DNA from: Peromyscus leucopus
Lineage: Eukaryota > Chordata > Mammalia > Rodentia > Cricetidae
DNA: 64,000 nt
Direction: 5' to 3'
NCBI RefSeq assembly: GCF_004664715.2
Contig: NC_051066.1
Location: 80,268,735 to 80,332,734 of the forward strand
The notes beneath the pieces were generated by a model. It saw only the letters and a list, made by a program, of their open reading frames with translations, ran no database searches and was not told the DNA's origin. The position numbers and the translations under genes are program-made. How positions within the stretch are numbered: position 1 is the stretch's first letter; every line of letters starts with the position of its first letter. Shown piece by piece: positions 1 to 10,622 of the stretch.

Positions 1-29
1 AAACAAACAACAAAAAAAAAAAAAACATA

Positions 30-133
30 TGGACCAGTGAGACAGCTCAGCAGGGAAAGGCACATGCTTTCAATCTCCAAATCTTGAGTTCAGTTCCCAG
101 GACCCACACAGTAGGACAGAACAGACTTCCCAA
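30..133 (+). repeat. tRNA-derived SINE fragment (B3/B4-type)
   Basis: The text 'gacagctcagcagggaaagg' followed by 'gagttcagttcccaggaccc' follows the tRNA-like head of rodent B3/B4 SINEs (A-box and B-box region). An A-rich tract (1-25) precedes it and probably belongs to a neighbouring insertion cut by the window edge. The 3' part is missing; a minisatellite starts right after it. Confidence 0.5.
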
Positions 134-154
134 ATTTGCCCTCTAATCACAGTT

Positions 155-420
155 CACCATGGCATGCCTTGGGGCAGGGGACATTTTGGTGGCTATCCAT
201 GGCATGCCTTTGTGGGGGATGGTGGTAGGGAAGTGTTTTGATGGCTATCCATGGCGTGTCTTCCAAGGGGTGAGGTGGGGAAGCATTTTGGTAGCTATCC
301 ATGGCATGCCTCTGGGAGGGTATTTTGGTGGCTATCCATGGCACGCCTCCTGGGACAGTGTGGGGGTGGGGGGCTGGAGGGTGGGGTGGGGGGAAGCATT
401 TTGATGGCTATCTTAAAGCA
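155..420. repeat. G-rich minisatellite, about 5-6 irregular copies
   Basis: The core 'ggctatccatggcatgcct' recurs at about 158, 191, 243, 293 and 331, with a partial copy near 404. Spacing is irregular (about 37-70 bases) because G-rich linkers vary in length. Overlapping short open frames on both strands here only reflect the repeat and are not genes. Confidence 0.8.
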
Positions 421-1110
421 ACCAAAATTAATCCTGGCTTTAAAGCTCACAGACTGACATCTTCAACTAGCACAGGGTATCCATAATTTTTGGAAAAAGT
501 GGGTAGTTTTCAAGCCAGATTGTTTTCTCTGTGTGAATATGTGTGAAAGCCATTTATAGCTCATGTAAAATTGGCCTTCTGACATAAGCAAAGGTATTTA
601 TAAAGCTTGGAGATAGAAGTCTGTATGAAAGCCTTCAAAGCTGTGTCTTCCTGGGAACCAGAATGAGATGAGTCCCAATTTGAAAGAAATATTTTACATA
701 GATTTCTTTCTGAATTTGTGTCAAAATGGCTTTGTAAAGGAGAGTTAAAGGTAAATGTTGGTAGATTGAGGAGCAGGAAGCCTCTGGTATTGAAATGTCA
801 TTTGAAATAGGAACATTAGGGCTAAAATATGATGTTTTACATTTCTCTTTTCACCTGTTACCTCTTTCTGAATTCATAGTCTGTACATTTTTTTTATGTT
901 GAAAAGGAGCTGGGATTGGATTTCTAGAATGCAGTGGAGAGGCTTATGCGATGAGATCTGTAGACTTAGAAAATGGAAATATTTACATTTTAATACAGAT
1001 TTCATTGTTATTTATGGCTTAGTAAAGCAGTGCCACTATGAACTAAATAGTGGTATTATTTGAACTGAATTAAAGCTTATTTTGAGTCCAAGTTTGTTTA
1101 TTTTCAGCAA
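421..1110. other. Unique AT-rich DNA, no gene seen
   Basis: There is no recognisable SINE, LINE or LTR text and no long open frame. The distal part (about 840-1110) is AT-rich and free of low-complexity sequence, so it could be part of a conserved non-coding block that continues to about 1440. Confidence 0.5.
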
Positions 1111-1127
1111 CATAATTTGAGTTTAAA

Positions 1128-1200
1128 ATCTCCCCCCCTTGTTGGCCTCCCCCCCCGTCCCCCTCCCCCCATCTCCCTTTGTCTCTCCCTCCATCTCTAT
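1128..1200. repeat. C/T-rich polypyrimidine tract
   Basis: This is a run of C- and T-only blocks ('tcccccccc', 'ccccccc', 'ctccctccatc') on the plus strand. It is low-complexity sequence. Open frames across it are not supported as genes. Confidence 0.8.
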
Positions 1201-1440
1201 CGGGCTCTCTGGAAAGAATTCATACAAAAAATGTATTCTTCGGTTTGCATTAGACTGCCATGCATCTTTTCCCAGGGACTGGGGGAAGGAGGGAGAGAAA
1301 ATACTAAAACAGCTGTTGATGCACGTCATCTCTCTGCCTGCTTGTCACGCCGCTTCACTCACATCTGTATCAGCTGGCAGAACTGCCTTTGAACCAGGCT
1401 ATTCTTGTCTTGATTTTGTTGTTAACTAGCTGTTTAATGT

Positions 1441-2544
1441 CAACTGGCTAGCTGTTCTGAGTCACACCGTTCTTACATAGCCAGATGGTAGGAGACGATC
1501 ACCAAGACCTTTGCTTGGTCCTCTCTATATGCTGTAGTTTCTTGGGCCTCCTTTGGGAACCATAGTTCATTCCCTACCCAACTTACTGTGAGTGGGCAGT
1601 TTCATCTGTGTCTGACAGAATGAAAAACAAAAAAGTAGAGACTAGGCTATAAAGAATTTTTCTCTAAGAAGTTGAGAAGCCACTTTCACAAAGTGTTGGA
1701 GAGGTCACACCGAATCTGCTGCTTCCCAGGGTCTTAATCCAGACACACAGAAGTTGTGTGTGTCTCTCCGCTTCCCCCCTTTTCTCCCCCTTATTCTTGC
1801 AGCCCCAGCCAGTCCCACTTGGCCTTTCCTCACTCAGTTGTTCTTGCCTCTGACTTCTGTCTCCAGGGACAGTGACTTAACCAGGAAGGCTGTCACCACA
1901 CCTGAGGGAGGTTCCCTTGGAATAGATCACACCTGCTGTCCAGTGCTCTCCGTTTTCTGCAGGGGAGCAGAGTGATCTCTTTAGGTTACTCTCCCCACCT
2001 CACGCTGTGTTCCAGCTGTTGCCTTCTTCAGATCCCTCTGGCATGCCAAACTGTCCCTCTCACCTGGAAACACCCGGCTCTCTATCGAGAACAGGTCCTC
2101 TCTTGCGTTCACAGGTCTAGAACTTTCTCTTCCTGAACATCTCACCTTCCCGTCACCTCTCCAGAGAGATCACCTGGACCAAGCAATTCTTCCTCCTCTT
2201 TCCCTCTACCACATTTTATTTCTTTGGCACCACTTAAGGTTGTCATGTATGAAGAGAAACCTTTATAAGGTTTAGTTGTGCAAACATGGGCCCCATTTCT
2301 CCACGACCGAGCTTCACTCTGCTCATGTCCTCCTGGGTTGAGTCACAGCTAGATTAGGCTGCTTTAGAGCTAATGATGCCGTGACTGGAGGAAAAGTTTC
2401 ATCAGGTTTAGATGAGTCCAGAGAACTCTGGGTTTTCTAAATTCCTGTTGGCTTCATGTCCTGTTAGTAGAAATGCTTTTATTTTCCCTCTCTCTCCTCC
2501 TCTTCCTTTTCCTCAGGGAAACTAAAATTGAAGTGAGGGGCCCA
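1441..2544. other. Unique DNA, no gene seen
   Basis: I see no repeat family I can name and no coding signature. The segment 1754-2230 is pyrimidine-rich (CT) on the plus strand, which gives chance open frames such as 1754-1975 without domain-like sequence. Confidence 0.4.
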
Positions 2545-2923
2545 TGCTGGTTAGTTTTTGTCAGCTTGATACAAGCAAGGGCTCTCTGGGAAGAGAGAGC
2601 CTCAACTGAGAAAATGCCTTCATAAGGTTGACCTGTAGGCAAGTCTGTGGGGGTGATTTAGTGCTTGATGTAGGAGGGCCTAGACCACTGTGGGTGGTAC
2701 TCTCCTTAGGCAGGTGGTCCTGGGAGGGATAAGAAAGCTTCAAGAACATGCTGTAAGCAGCCTCCTCCTTGGCCTCTGCTTCAGTCCCTGCTCCCAGGTT
2801 CCTTCCTTGAATTCCCGACTCCTTTCATGATGGACTGTAAGCTGTAAGATGAGATAAGCCCTTTCCCCCCAAGTTGCTTTTGGTCATAATGTTTACCATA
2901 GAAATAGAAAGCCAACTAAGACA
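2545..2923 (+). mobile_element. Solo MaLR-type LTR (MT/ORR1 group)
   Basis: The element starts TG ('tgctggttagtttttgtcag') and ends CA ('gccaactaagaca'). It carries the phrases usual for this rodent LTR group: 'gagaaaatgccttcataagg', 'cactgtgggtggtactc', a late 'gagataagcc' at the AATAAA position and 'tggtcataatgttt'. Length of about 379 bases fits a full solo LTR. I do not see a clear 5-base target duplication. The subfamily name is not certain. Confidence 0.75.
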
Positions 2924-3383
2924 GTGCTGATGCATATTCTGAGCATCAGGAGAGAGGTAGCCAATTTGTGCCGTTGTCTGTCATCAATGGCCCTGGTTGA
3001 AGTGTATTGGGTTTGAATAGCCTTCCTCTCCTAAATTCTGACTTATTGAAATATAAGACAAAAGAAGAAGGCACGTGAAGACCAAAATAGCTCAACTCTC
3101 ATTAGTAAAGCTGATATTAGACAATGCGTGTTATATCTGCAGGCAAGTGAATTTGCTCATCACTGCTCCAACCTGCAAAATGTTCCTAAAATAGTCTCCA
3201 ACAGCAAATGCTGAAGTTGTTTTAATTAGAAAAGAACAATGGCTGTCTTAATCGTTATTCTCCACATGTCTCCACTTGAGGCAGAGGAGCTTGGGCCTAG
3301 CCTTGGTGAAATCTTCTAATACAATTTAGTTATCTATCTAGTTATTATTATCATTACATAAATAACTGTTATTTAGAATTATT
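2924..3383. other. Unique DNA, no gene seen
   Basis: This is AT-rich sequence between an LTR and a TG array. No repeat family or open frame of note. Confidence 0.4.
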
Positions 3384-3407
3384 TTGTGTGTATGTGTGTG
3401 TGTGCGC

Positions 3408-3469
<62 letters not shown>
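3384..3469. repeat. (TG)n with internal (TGCG)n block
   Basis: A TG dinucleotide array contains a central 'gcgcgcg' and a block of TGCG tetranucleotides before returning to pure TG. It is alternating purine-pyrimidine throughout. It is not obviously the tail of a SINE. Confidence 0.95.
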
Positions 3470-3471
<2 letters not shown>

Positions 3472-4769
3472 CTTTGGTCTATATGGATCCTATAAATAGT
3501 GGAATGAATGGAGCCATTTGCCACACTGAATGTGTTCATGTAACTTTAAAACAGAGATAACGGAATGAGAATTATTTTGTATCTGTTCGTTTGACTTTCT
3601 CTCTCTTCCACCCCTCCCTTCAGAAACAAAATGTGCCATTGTGTGTTTTCTGAAGTTAATTGCCTTTCAAGATGAGCCTCCTGATACTAACATCTGTTTA
3701 AAGACGCTTTGCTTTGAGTGTAGGCTGGACCAGTGGCTTGCTCTCGGCAAACAATGTGGAGAAGGCGATAGCTCTTACTCTGAGATGACATGAAAACTAT
3801 GGCTTCTGTCTTGGACTCCCTCCTCCTCTTTCTGTCCGAGGGAAGCCAACTGCTACACTGTGAGCTTCCCTGGCAAGAAGCTCCTGTGGCAAAGAACAGA
3901 GGTCTCCAGTGTAACAGCTCCAGAGAAACTAGATCTTGCCAGTGGTCACTTGACAGTGACCTCCAAAGTGGAGCTTCCCAACTTGAGTCTTCAGACAAGC
4001 CTTCAGCTCCTTGCTAAGTCTGCTTCAGTTTCCTGAGAGGCCTCGAGCCAGAGATCCCCATCTGAGCTCTGGACACTTCCTTTCTTGCAAAAACTGAGTT
4101 TTAAATTTCAAAATTTTAGGAACCATGTATTGCATTTACAAAAACAACTAGTTTTTATTTAATGATGTAATGATAACCCAACACATCTGACCAGCACTTA
4201 ATAGGAAAGGGAGAGGGGCATGGAGAGAGGAGGATCTCAGAATGCCCCCATAGTGTCCTTTGTAATGTTTACAGGCTAGAAACCACCAGAATATTTGTTG
4301 GATTGTTTTAGGAATCATAATTTCATGTTGTCTTGAAGGAGAATGAGGTCCTTGAGGGAGAAGGCAGACAACTGTGGGGAGCAATTATTTGCCCTTTAAT
4401 AGCATTTATGGTTAAGTACACTTGCCTGGATTAATTGTTGCTCTCTGAATGAGGAGGGGCACATGGGGACTTAAATAATTACGGTGCACATTATTAGAAA
4501 AATATTGAAAATGATGCTTGCAAAAGAAAATCCTACAGAAACGAGGCCCAACAAATCTGAAAAAGATGACCAAGCAAGTTCAATGGTTTCAAAATGGTGA
4601 GGTCATCAAATTGACGTCCTGGGCTAGTCTCTGTAACCTTCAGCTACTGCTGTATGTTTTGTATTATTGACATACGTGAAGAGGCCAATAGGATCTCACT
4701 GTCATCGTAGCTAGACCCTGGGATAAGGTGATACACTAAAGAAAGGAACAGAGGGGATGATAGCATACA
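3470..4769. other. Unique DNA, no gene seen
   Basis: No named repeat is visible. Overlapping open frames of 75-103 codons on opposite strands at about 3687-4017 have no domain-like sequence or splice context that I can recognise, so I treat them as chance. Confidence 0.4.
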
Positions 4770-5098
4770 CGGGAGTCAGATGGGCAGGATTTGAATTCAG
4801 TTTCCATCAGGCTGGTCTAGTGAACCTTGGCACGTTGCTTAACCCTTCTGATTCCAAGGTTCCTTATTTTTAAGATCATAGTAGTGTACTTATGGGGAAG
4901 AATATGTACCCATGTAAAGACATATCACAGACTAGGCTGGGTGGCTCACTCTGATCATCCCTTTACTTAGGAGACTAAAGCAAGAGGAGGTCATCTTGTG
5001 CTGTACAGCAAGGCCCCTGTGACAATAAACAAGCCAACAGATTAAAAACATGCCACGGAACTTGGCATGCAATGAAAGCTAATGTTAGCTATTATTAA
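4770..5098 (+). repeat. MIR SINE, split by a younger insertion
   Basis: The left part has 'atttgaattcag', then 'ttgcttaacccttctg' and 'ccttatttttaagatcatag', matching the order of the ancient MIR (asymmetric tRNA-like body with the 'cctcagtttcctcatctg' region). The right part, from about 5046, ends in 'ctaatgttagctattatta', the usual MIR 3' end. A B1-like segment separates them. Confidence 0.6.
4928..5045 (+). repeat. Diverged B1-like SINE inside the MIR
   Basis: The text 'aggctgggtggctcactctg', 'cttaggagactaaagcaaga' and the later 'agcaaggcccctgtg' follow a B1-type 7SL-derived unit in degraded form. It sits exactly where the MIR is interrupted, so it looks like an old insertion. Confidence 0.45.
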
Positions 5099-5639
5099 GC
5101 ATTCATTTATAACCCAGATACTGAATGAACACTGTGCACACACATAGCAGTCTACGGTGTAATAAATAGTTCTTTGCACCCCTCCTCCAACTCTTTAAAA
5201 TCTAGCCTTTTGTGTTTTCTGAGTTCTTCTATAGCCCGGTGGGCAACAGGGCTATGAGAGCGCGGCTTTCACTCATACTTGTTGCTTGTGAACAACTCAG
5301 TTTTTAACAGTAAGCTGCTGCCATCGGTTTCACCTGAGACCCTCCTTCATATCCTCTGTGTTTGAGCAGCCCCGTCCACATCCTGATCGCTTGGGAAGGA
5401 ATTAGAAGTCCAGTGTGACCAGGAAGCTTCACGATGTCTTCAAAATGGCAAGGGATCTTCTGGCCCTCGTGAAAGTGTTGAATGTGGGTATCCGACTAGC
5501 TTCTTCTGAAAACACTGTAACAAATCTAACTGACCCAAAAGTAAAGAAAGACTGCCATTTTGGGAATTGCACATAAAAAATATATTAGGGCAGAGCAAAA
5601 AAAAAAAATAATAATCCATGCAAAGTGATGGAAGCACTG
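5099..5639. other. Unique DNA, no gene seen
   Basis: There is no recognisable repeat apart from a short A-rich run near 5600. No coding evidence. Confidence 0.4.
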
Positions 5640-6180
5640 GGTACTTTTAATTTTTCAGTGGCCCCGAGGCACCATTATCTGCTTTTATTCTGGGAAATCA
5701 CTCATCAGGCAGCTATTGGGGCAAAGGGAGCACTCTGGCCCCTTTTCTGGGAGCAGTCCAATGCAGTATGGATATTAATTAAATTTATTAAACAAATAAC
5801 ACAGCGACTCGGGGAAGCAGGGGTCCATCTGCCAGCTCCGCAGACCGATCTCTGCAGAGACGTGGGCTGAATGGTAGTTAAAGCGAAGTTGCCCAGCTCA
5901 GCAGATGGGCTCTTGTCTCCAGTGGGGGAGATTTGGTGGCGGTCCAACAACTCTTTTCCCCCTCCAGGTTTTTGTTCCTTGCAACTGTGATTGAAGAAGC
6001 CCTTCTCTGTCTTTTCCCAGCCTGAGCCTCCCTCCCCGCTCCCTCCCCTCCCCTCCCCTCTTTGTTTATGTGAGCAATGTTTAAATCTGAGTGATTTGTT
6101 CGAGAAGCAAGTCCCGGCTGATCTCATTTTGTGTATGTGCCGCAAAGCTCATGCCGAAAATAATTAGGAAGATGTAATCC
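5640..6180. other. Conserved-looking non-coding block (candidate)
   Basis: This stretch is complex, repeat-free sequence with AT-rich homeodomain-type motifs (for example 'attaattaaatttattaaac' near 5775 and 'aaaataattaggaag' near 6157) between GC-richer parts. A 146-codon minus-strand frame (5705-6145) covers it, but its predicted protein is Gly/Ser/Lys-rich and not recognisable. The enhancer idea is inference from composition only. Confidence 0.35.
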
Positions 6181-7160
6181 CATTGACTTTACATCCACTT
6201 GTGTACACTGCTGCAGCCCAACCTCATGTCCTGGAATAAAGGCTCTGGGCCGATTTGAATTTGCCCAGAATCCCCATCCTCTGCCCTGGGAAGTTTATAT
6301 GATTCTGAGGTGTAGATGTGTATTAATCTTAAAGTGGTTTCTTATATTCCATTCTGACCTCCGTGACTTTTAAACTGTGTATTGTTTTTCTTTTTAAGGG
6401 TTATTGATCAGATTCTGAGGGCAACTGTCTATCTAGGTGTCATCCATCAATGTCTCCAATGTCAACGATAGTGGTCTGCTCTGTCTTGTGGCAATACACT
6501 CTTCCACCTTCTGTCCACGTCTCTGCAGGAAAGATGGCGAACGCAAAACCTGTCTGTACTGCCTTTAGTTGCTTAGTGCTTCTCAGAATTTGGGGTAATT
6601 TTATTTTCAAGTCCATTCAGATAGAATTTAGGTTAATACAAACCTCTTAATCACCCCTTCTCTCTCCCCAAGCTACTGCCAAGAGCATTTTACATAAGAT
6701 CCCTCATCTCTGGCAATGTCTCTTTACCTGGGACCAATGCCTCCCACAGGGAGCCTCACAAACCTTTAGATGAATTTGTGTGTCCTATTGATGGCAAAAA
6801 TTTGGACTAAATAGTACCCACTTTGGGCTGAGTCCTGAAATACCCTTGCCTTAGAGAGATAGGTCTGTTTCTGGCCAACCTACCGGTGGACATATTTGCC
6901 AGACATAAAGAAAGTCTTCCAATCCAAATGGTCTTCCTCCCTCTCCAACAAACCCACTGTGCTTTGCCAGCAGAGGCCTCAGCTGTTACAGAACCCAGAG
7001 ATAAGAGTGGATGGATCCAGAATTATGGCTTTTCCCAAGGTGTGTTGGAGCCTCAGGGACACAGAGGCCAAACCTTAATTCTGATTCTAAGTACTAAGAG
7101 ATGAACCCATTTAGTGAAGCTAGCAAAATCTTAGCTGGTAAGCCTGTATAGATGGTCAGG
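6181..7160. other. Unique DNA, no gene seen
   Basis: No repeat family recognised. Short open frames on the plus strand at 6450-6650 and 6886-7104 lack recognisable domains or convincing splice sites. Confidence 0.4.
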
Positions 7161-7163
7161 TGT

Positions 7164-7280
7164 GGGCTGGCAAAATGGTTCAGTGGTTAAAAATCCTGCT
7201 GTGGAAGTGTGAGGAGCGGAGTTCAGATCCTCAGGAACCCAGTAAATCTCTGTGGGTGTGGGACCTGCACCCCCCCCTCC

Positions 7281-7357
<77 letters not shown>
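7164..7357 (+). repeat. tRNA-derived SINE with long (GA)n tail
   Basis: The head 'gggctggcaaaatggttcag' and 'agttcagatcctcaggaacc' match the tRNA-like part of B2/B4-type SINEs. From 7284 to 7357 it runs into an uninterrupted (AG)n array of about 37 units. Long Leu/Ser and Arg/Glu open frames over this array are artefacts. Confidence 0.7.
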
Positions 7358-7359
<2 letters not shown>

Positions 7360-8367
7360 ACTAGCCTATTTCTACTGTAACAAACATAATCAACCAAGTC
7401 TTTCCTTGAAGTTGGTCTGTGCTTTCAAAACCCAACTCAAAATGGAATCTCATTGGATTTTAGCTGCTGTTGTCCCTGCCTCCCCGAATCCAGCAACCTA
7501 CACCTCCCTGAAAGCTACAGGAATGTTAATAAGGTGGTGAACTTTCAGAATTCAGTGGTTCTCCAAAGGGAGCCCTGCCATATTGTTCCTAAGTGTCAAC
7601 ATTGCTCCTCAGTTTTTTGTGGGACTGAAAGGAGCTCTGTTCAAAAGCTGCTAAAGAATATCTGTTTACCTTTGAAACATAGGTAAGCTGCCAGTTTCTT
7701 CCTCTAATTTGTTGGAAGTCAAGATCTCCAGTGGGCGGAGGGCGAACTGCATTTGGAATGCATAGGCTATTTACCACACTGTCTACACTGCTTCTCCTTA
7801 CACCCTGATGTACCTGGCTTAATTTGGCTCTCTGATTTAAATGGCAATCTAGTTGCTCTGGCATCTCAATTTAGGGGAAGATTGGACGTTGTTTTTCAAA
7901 GGGAATTTGCAAGCTTTTCACTCTTGTCTGAAAACAGAGTGTGGCTTCTTCTCCAAGGATAAGCTCAGACATTACATATAAATCTTGGGGTTTTTATTCG
8001 TAGCAGAATGTTTCCAACCTTCATGTTCACACATTAGTGTAAATGAATAAAACAGAGGCGGTAGGAAACACCCCAACAGACAGCGCGCATATTTCAGGTT
8101 GGCTCCCAGTGCTCGCCTGTCTGCCTGAACACATTGTGTTGACTCTGGAGCTTCAAATGCTTTATTGTGGATTTTGTAGGCAACGTGACAATGTGGATCT
8201 AAAAGTGCCAAAAAAGCTTCTGATCTCAAACAAAAGTTAATACTATTCTGTAGGGAACCAGAGAGTACTTTTGAAAATTCAGTTTATTTTTAAATTTGCT
8301 CAAAAAGGTAAGGTGCATTTTTAGATGTTGTCTTTACTTTTGCTTCAAGGGCTCAGATGCAACCTGT
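7358..8367. other. Unique DNA, no gene seen
   Basis: No repeat I can name. Short overlapping frames on both strands (for example 7589-7864 and 7972-8229) show no family signature. Confidence 0.4.
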
Positions 8368-8416
8368 ATGTGAGTGAGTGAGTGTGAGTGTGAGTGTGTG
8401 TGTGTGTGTGTGTGTG
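8368..8416. repeat. (GTGA)n/(TG)n microsatellite
   Basis: The array starts as 'tgagtgagtgagtgtgagtg' and changes into pure TG. Confidence 0.9.
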
Positions 8417-8480
8417 CTTGTATATGCTCTCACAAGTGTGTTCAGATGCAAGTCAACCTTTATGTCATCCCTCAGGTGCC

Positions 8481-8523
<43 letters not shown>

Positions 8524-8524
8524 T
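8481..8524. repeat. (TTTA)n microsatellite
   Basis: About 11 TTTA units lie immediately before the poly-T end of a minus-strand SINE, so this is the expanded A-rich tail of that SINE. Confidence 0.9.
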
Positions 8525-8735
8525 CTTTAAGGCAGGGTCCCTCATTGGCCGGGAATTCATGTACCAGGTTAGGCTGCCTGGCCAGCTCTTATGGATCCAC
8601 CGGTCTCTGCCTTGCTGGAGCTGGAGTTGCAGGCACACCGCCGCAAGCGGCTTTCTGCATGAGTTCTGGGAATTTTACTCGGCTCCTCATGACTGACAGC
8701 AGGCACTTCATTGATTGAACCTCCTCAGCTCTCCA
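8525..8735 (-). repeat. B4-type SINE
   Basis: Read on the plus strand it gives 'ggcagggtccctcattggcc', a B1-like middle ('ggagttgcaggcacac') and the tRNA-like end '...attgaacctcctcagctctc'. This is the usual order of a minus-strand tRNA-B1 fusion SINE. Confidence 0.65.
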
Positions 8736-9145
8736 GACTAGTGGCTTCTCTGCACTTTCCCTTCCTGGGTGAACATTTGCAAAGGAACCACATTTGGGAA
8801 CACCATCACTAGCCGTCTCCAGGGTTAGACACCACAGCTCCTCAGAGTGTACACTTGTGACCCGGGAGGGAGACTGACTAAGACCCAGGCCCACCAGCTT
8901 GTAATGAAAAATACTGACATATCACAGACCAGGTCCTGAGATAAAACAGAAAACCTGTTATCAGATTTTCTGTTTTATATCAGTGTTATTTAATCAGTGT
9001 TCTTCAAATTTTTCTCTCATGTGTTGGGATCTCTTACTTTGCAGTGCTTTGGAAAACTGCCTTCAATTCTTCTAATTTAGTCTTTTGGGGTTAAGCTGAT
9101 TGAGAGGTACAATGTAGTTGGAAGGTTTCTCTGATTCTGTTAAGC
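8736..9145. other. Unique DNA with a perfect 13-bp inverted repeat
   Basis: No named repeat. At 8941-8953 'ataaaacagaaaa' is matched by its exact reverse complement at 8966-8978 with a 12-base loop between them. It could form a cruciform or an RNA hairpin, but is too short and AT-rich to call a microRNA precursor. Confidence 0.5.
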
Positions 9146-9504
9146 TCCTGCAGTCCTGTGGCCCACTTATAAAATAACCATTCAGAAGCTTATATTAATT
9201 ATAACTGCTTGGCCATTAGCTCAGGCTTATTACTGACTAGCACTTACACTTAAATTAACCCATAATTCTTATCTATGTTCTGCCATGTGGCTCAGTTATC
9301 TCTTCTTAATGTGGCACACCTGACTTGCTCTGAGTCGGCTGGCAAAATTGCATGGCTAGATTCCTCCTCCTCTTCCTCTCTCTCCCTGGAAATCCTGCCT
9401 ATCCTCTCCTGCCTGGCTATTGGCCATTCAGCTCTTTTCAAACCAATCAGAAGGAGCCTTAGGCAGAGATACCTCTTTACAGTGTAAACAAATATTCCAC
9501 AACA
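9146..9504 (-). mobile_element. Cricetid-type solo LTR (ERV class II-like)
   Basis: The text contains 'cttggccattagctcaggct', 'ttattactgactagcactta', 'taaattaacccataattctt' and, near the right end, 'aaatattccacaaca'. I recognise this as an LTR family that is very abundant in hamster and other cricetid genomes, here in minus orientation. It is about 360 bases long, with no adjoining internal retroviral sequence, so it is a solo LTR. The left end is diverged and I could not fix the target duplication. Confidence 0.7.
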
Positions 9505-9569
9505 CACAGAGGCCAGATGAGTCCATCTGGTGTCCTGGTTTGTCACTTTACCTTATTCCTTTGGAACAA

Positions 9570-9657
9570 ATTCTCTTGTGGAACCTGGAGCTAGGCTGGC
9601 TGCCAGCAAGCCCTAGACATTCTCCTGCCTCCACCCTCCACAGCACTGGGGTTACAA
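9570..9657 (-). repeat. B4-type SINE fragment
   Basis: It reads 'gaacctggagctaggctggc' then 'ctgcctccaccctccacagc' and 'actggggttacaagcat', the B1-like middle of a minus-strand B4-type element, truncated by the next SINE. Confidence 0.5.
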
Positions 9658-9666
9658 GCATTTAAA

Positions 9667-9858
9667 AATCTTATTTATTTATTTTGTGTGATGGTGGGGG
9701 GGCGGCGGCGGCGGCGGCGGCGGCGGCGGGCGGCCGGGACACATGTGATCATGATGTCAGAGGACAGCTTAGGAGACTCAGCATTCTTCTTCCACTATGT
9801 GGGCCGGGGGATTGAACTCAGGTCACCAGACTTGTGATCACCTAGCCACCTCCCCAGG
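9667..9858 (-). repeat. B3-type SINE carrying a CGG array
   Basis: The poly-A tail side is 'cttatttatttattttgtgt', and the body ends with 'attgaactcaggtcaccaga' and 'cacctccccaggcct', typical of a minus-strand B3 SINE. Between tail and body, where such elements usually have a TG array, there is a pure (GGC)n run of about ten units (about 9700-9737). Confidence 0.7.
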
Positions 9859-10039
9859 CCTTGGCATGGTTCTCTTGTTATCATTCTCTAGTTGCTGTCA
9901 AATCAAATGTAGAGTCGTCTAGCAGGATGCAATTTTAAAAGCTACCTGGCTCAGCTCCTTCCCAAGCCTGATGAGACCATGTTGCTCAGCTACTTGAAAT
10001 AGCAGAGTGCATCTCAACACTGTTGCAGGTTTTTTGTTT

Positions 10040-10245
10040 TGTTTTGTTTTGTTTTTTTGTGGTTCTGAGGGTCTAAACCAGGGCATTGCACATGTGAGGC
10101 AAGCAATTGACCACTCAGCTACATCCCCAGTCCTTGGGTTTTCCAGGAAGGATCTTCGGATGTAGCCAGGCTGCTTGTGAGCTTTTGATTTACCTCGTCT
10201 CTATCTCCCAAGTGCTGGATTAGAGGTGTGGACATAAACACTTAA
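10040..10245 (-). repeat. B4-type SINE (ID-like plus B1-like halves)
   Basis: After a (TTTTG)n run, the ID-like half gives 'gtctaaaccagggcattgca' and 'ccactcagctacatccccag', followed by a B1-like half ending 'cccaagtgctggattagagg'. Minus orientation. Confidence 0.6.
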
Positions 10246-10401
10246 CTTGCAATTTTTTTTGTTTGTTTATTTGTTTGTGTTTTTGTTTTCCAGTGAAGCC
10301 AACAGTTGGTTTTGATGGGAATTACCAGGAAGTTAAGGAGAGCCAGGAAACATGGGTATCCTGACTGCTGTCAGGAAATTAAAAATGTAATCAACCAAAC
10401 A

Positions 10402-10525
10402 AGGTAGCATACACCTGTAACCCCAGCACTTAGGAGAGACAAAAGAGGATCAGGATTTCAATGCCAGCCTCAGCTACATAGTTAGTTCAAGGCCAACTAG
10501 GGCTATATGAGATTCTTTTGAGAAT
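10402..10525 (+). repeat. Diverged B1-like SINE
   Basis: It reads 'aaggtagcatacacctgtaa', 'ccccagcacttaggagagac' and 'ccagcctcagctacatagtt', a degraded 7SL-derived B1-type monomer in plus orientation. Confidence 0.6.
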
Positions 10526-10552
10526 CTTTCGTTTTATTAATCTTTATTCATC

Positions 10553-10581
10553 TATTTATTTTAAACATGTATTTATTTATT

Positions 10582-10622
<41 letters not shown>

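Noticed and set aside
1128..1429. Overlapping open frames around the polypyrimidine tract
   Set aside because: Three frames on two strands are open together over low-complexity DNA; no protein features.
5705..6145. 146-codon minus-strand frame
   Set aside because: The product is low-complexity Gly/Ser/Lys text in its middle, no domain is recognised, and the DNA looks like a non-coding conserved block instead.
8941..8978. microRNA precursor
   Set aside because: The stem is only 13 bp and AT-rich, far shorter than a Drosha substrate.
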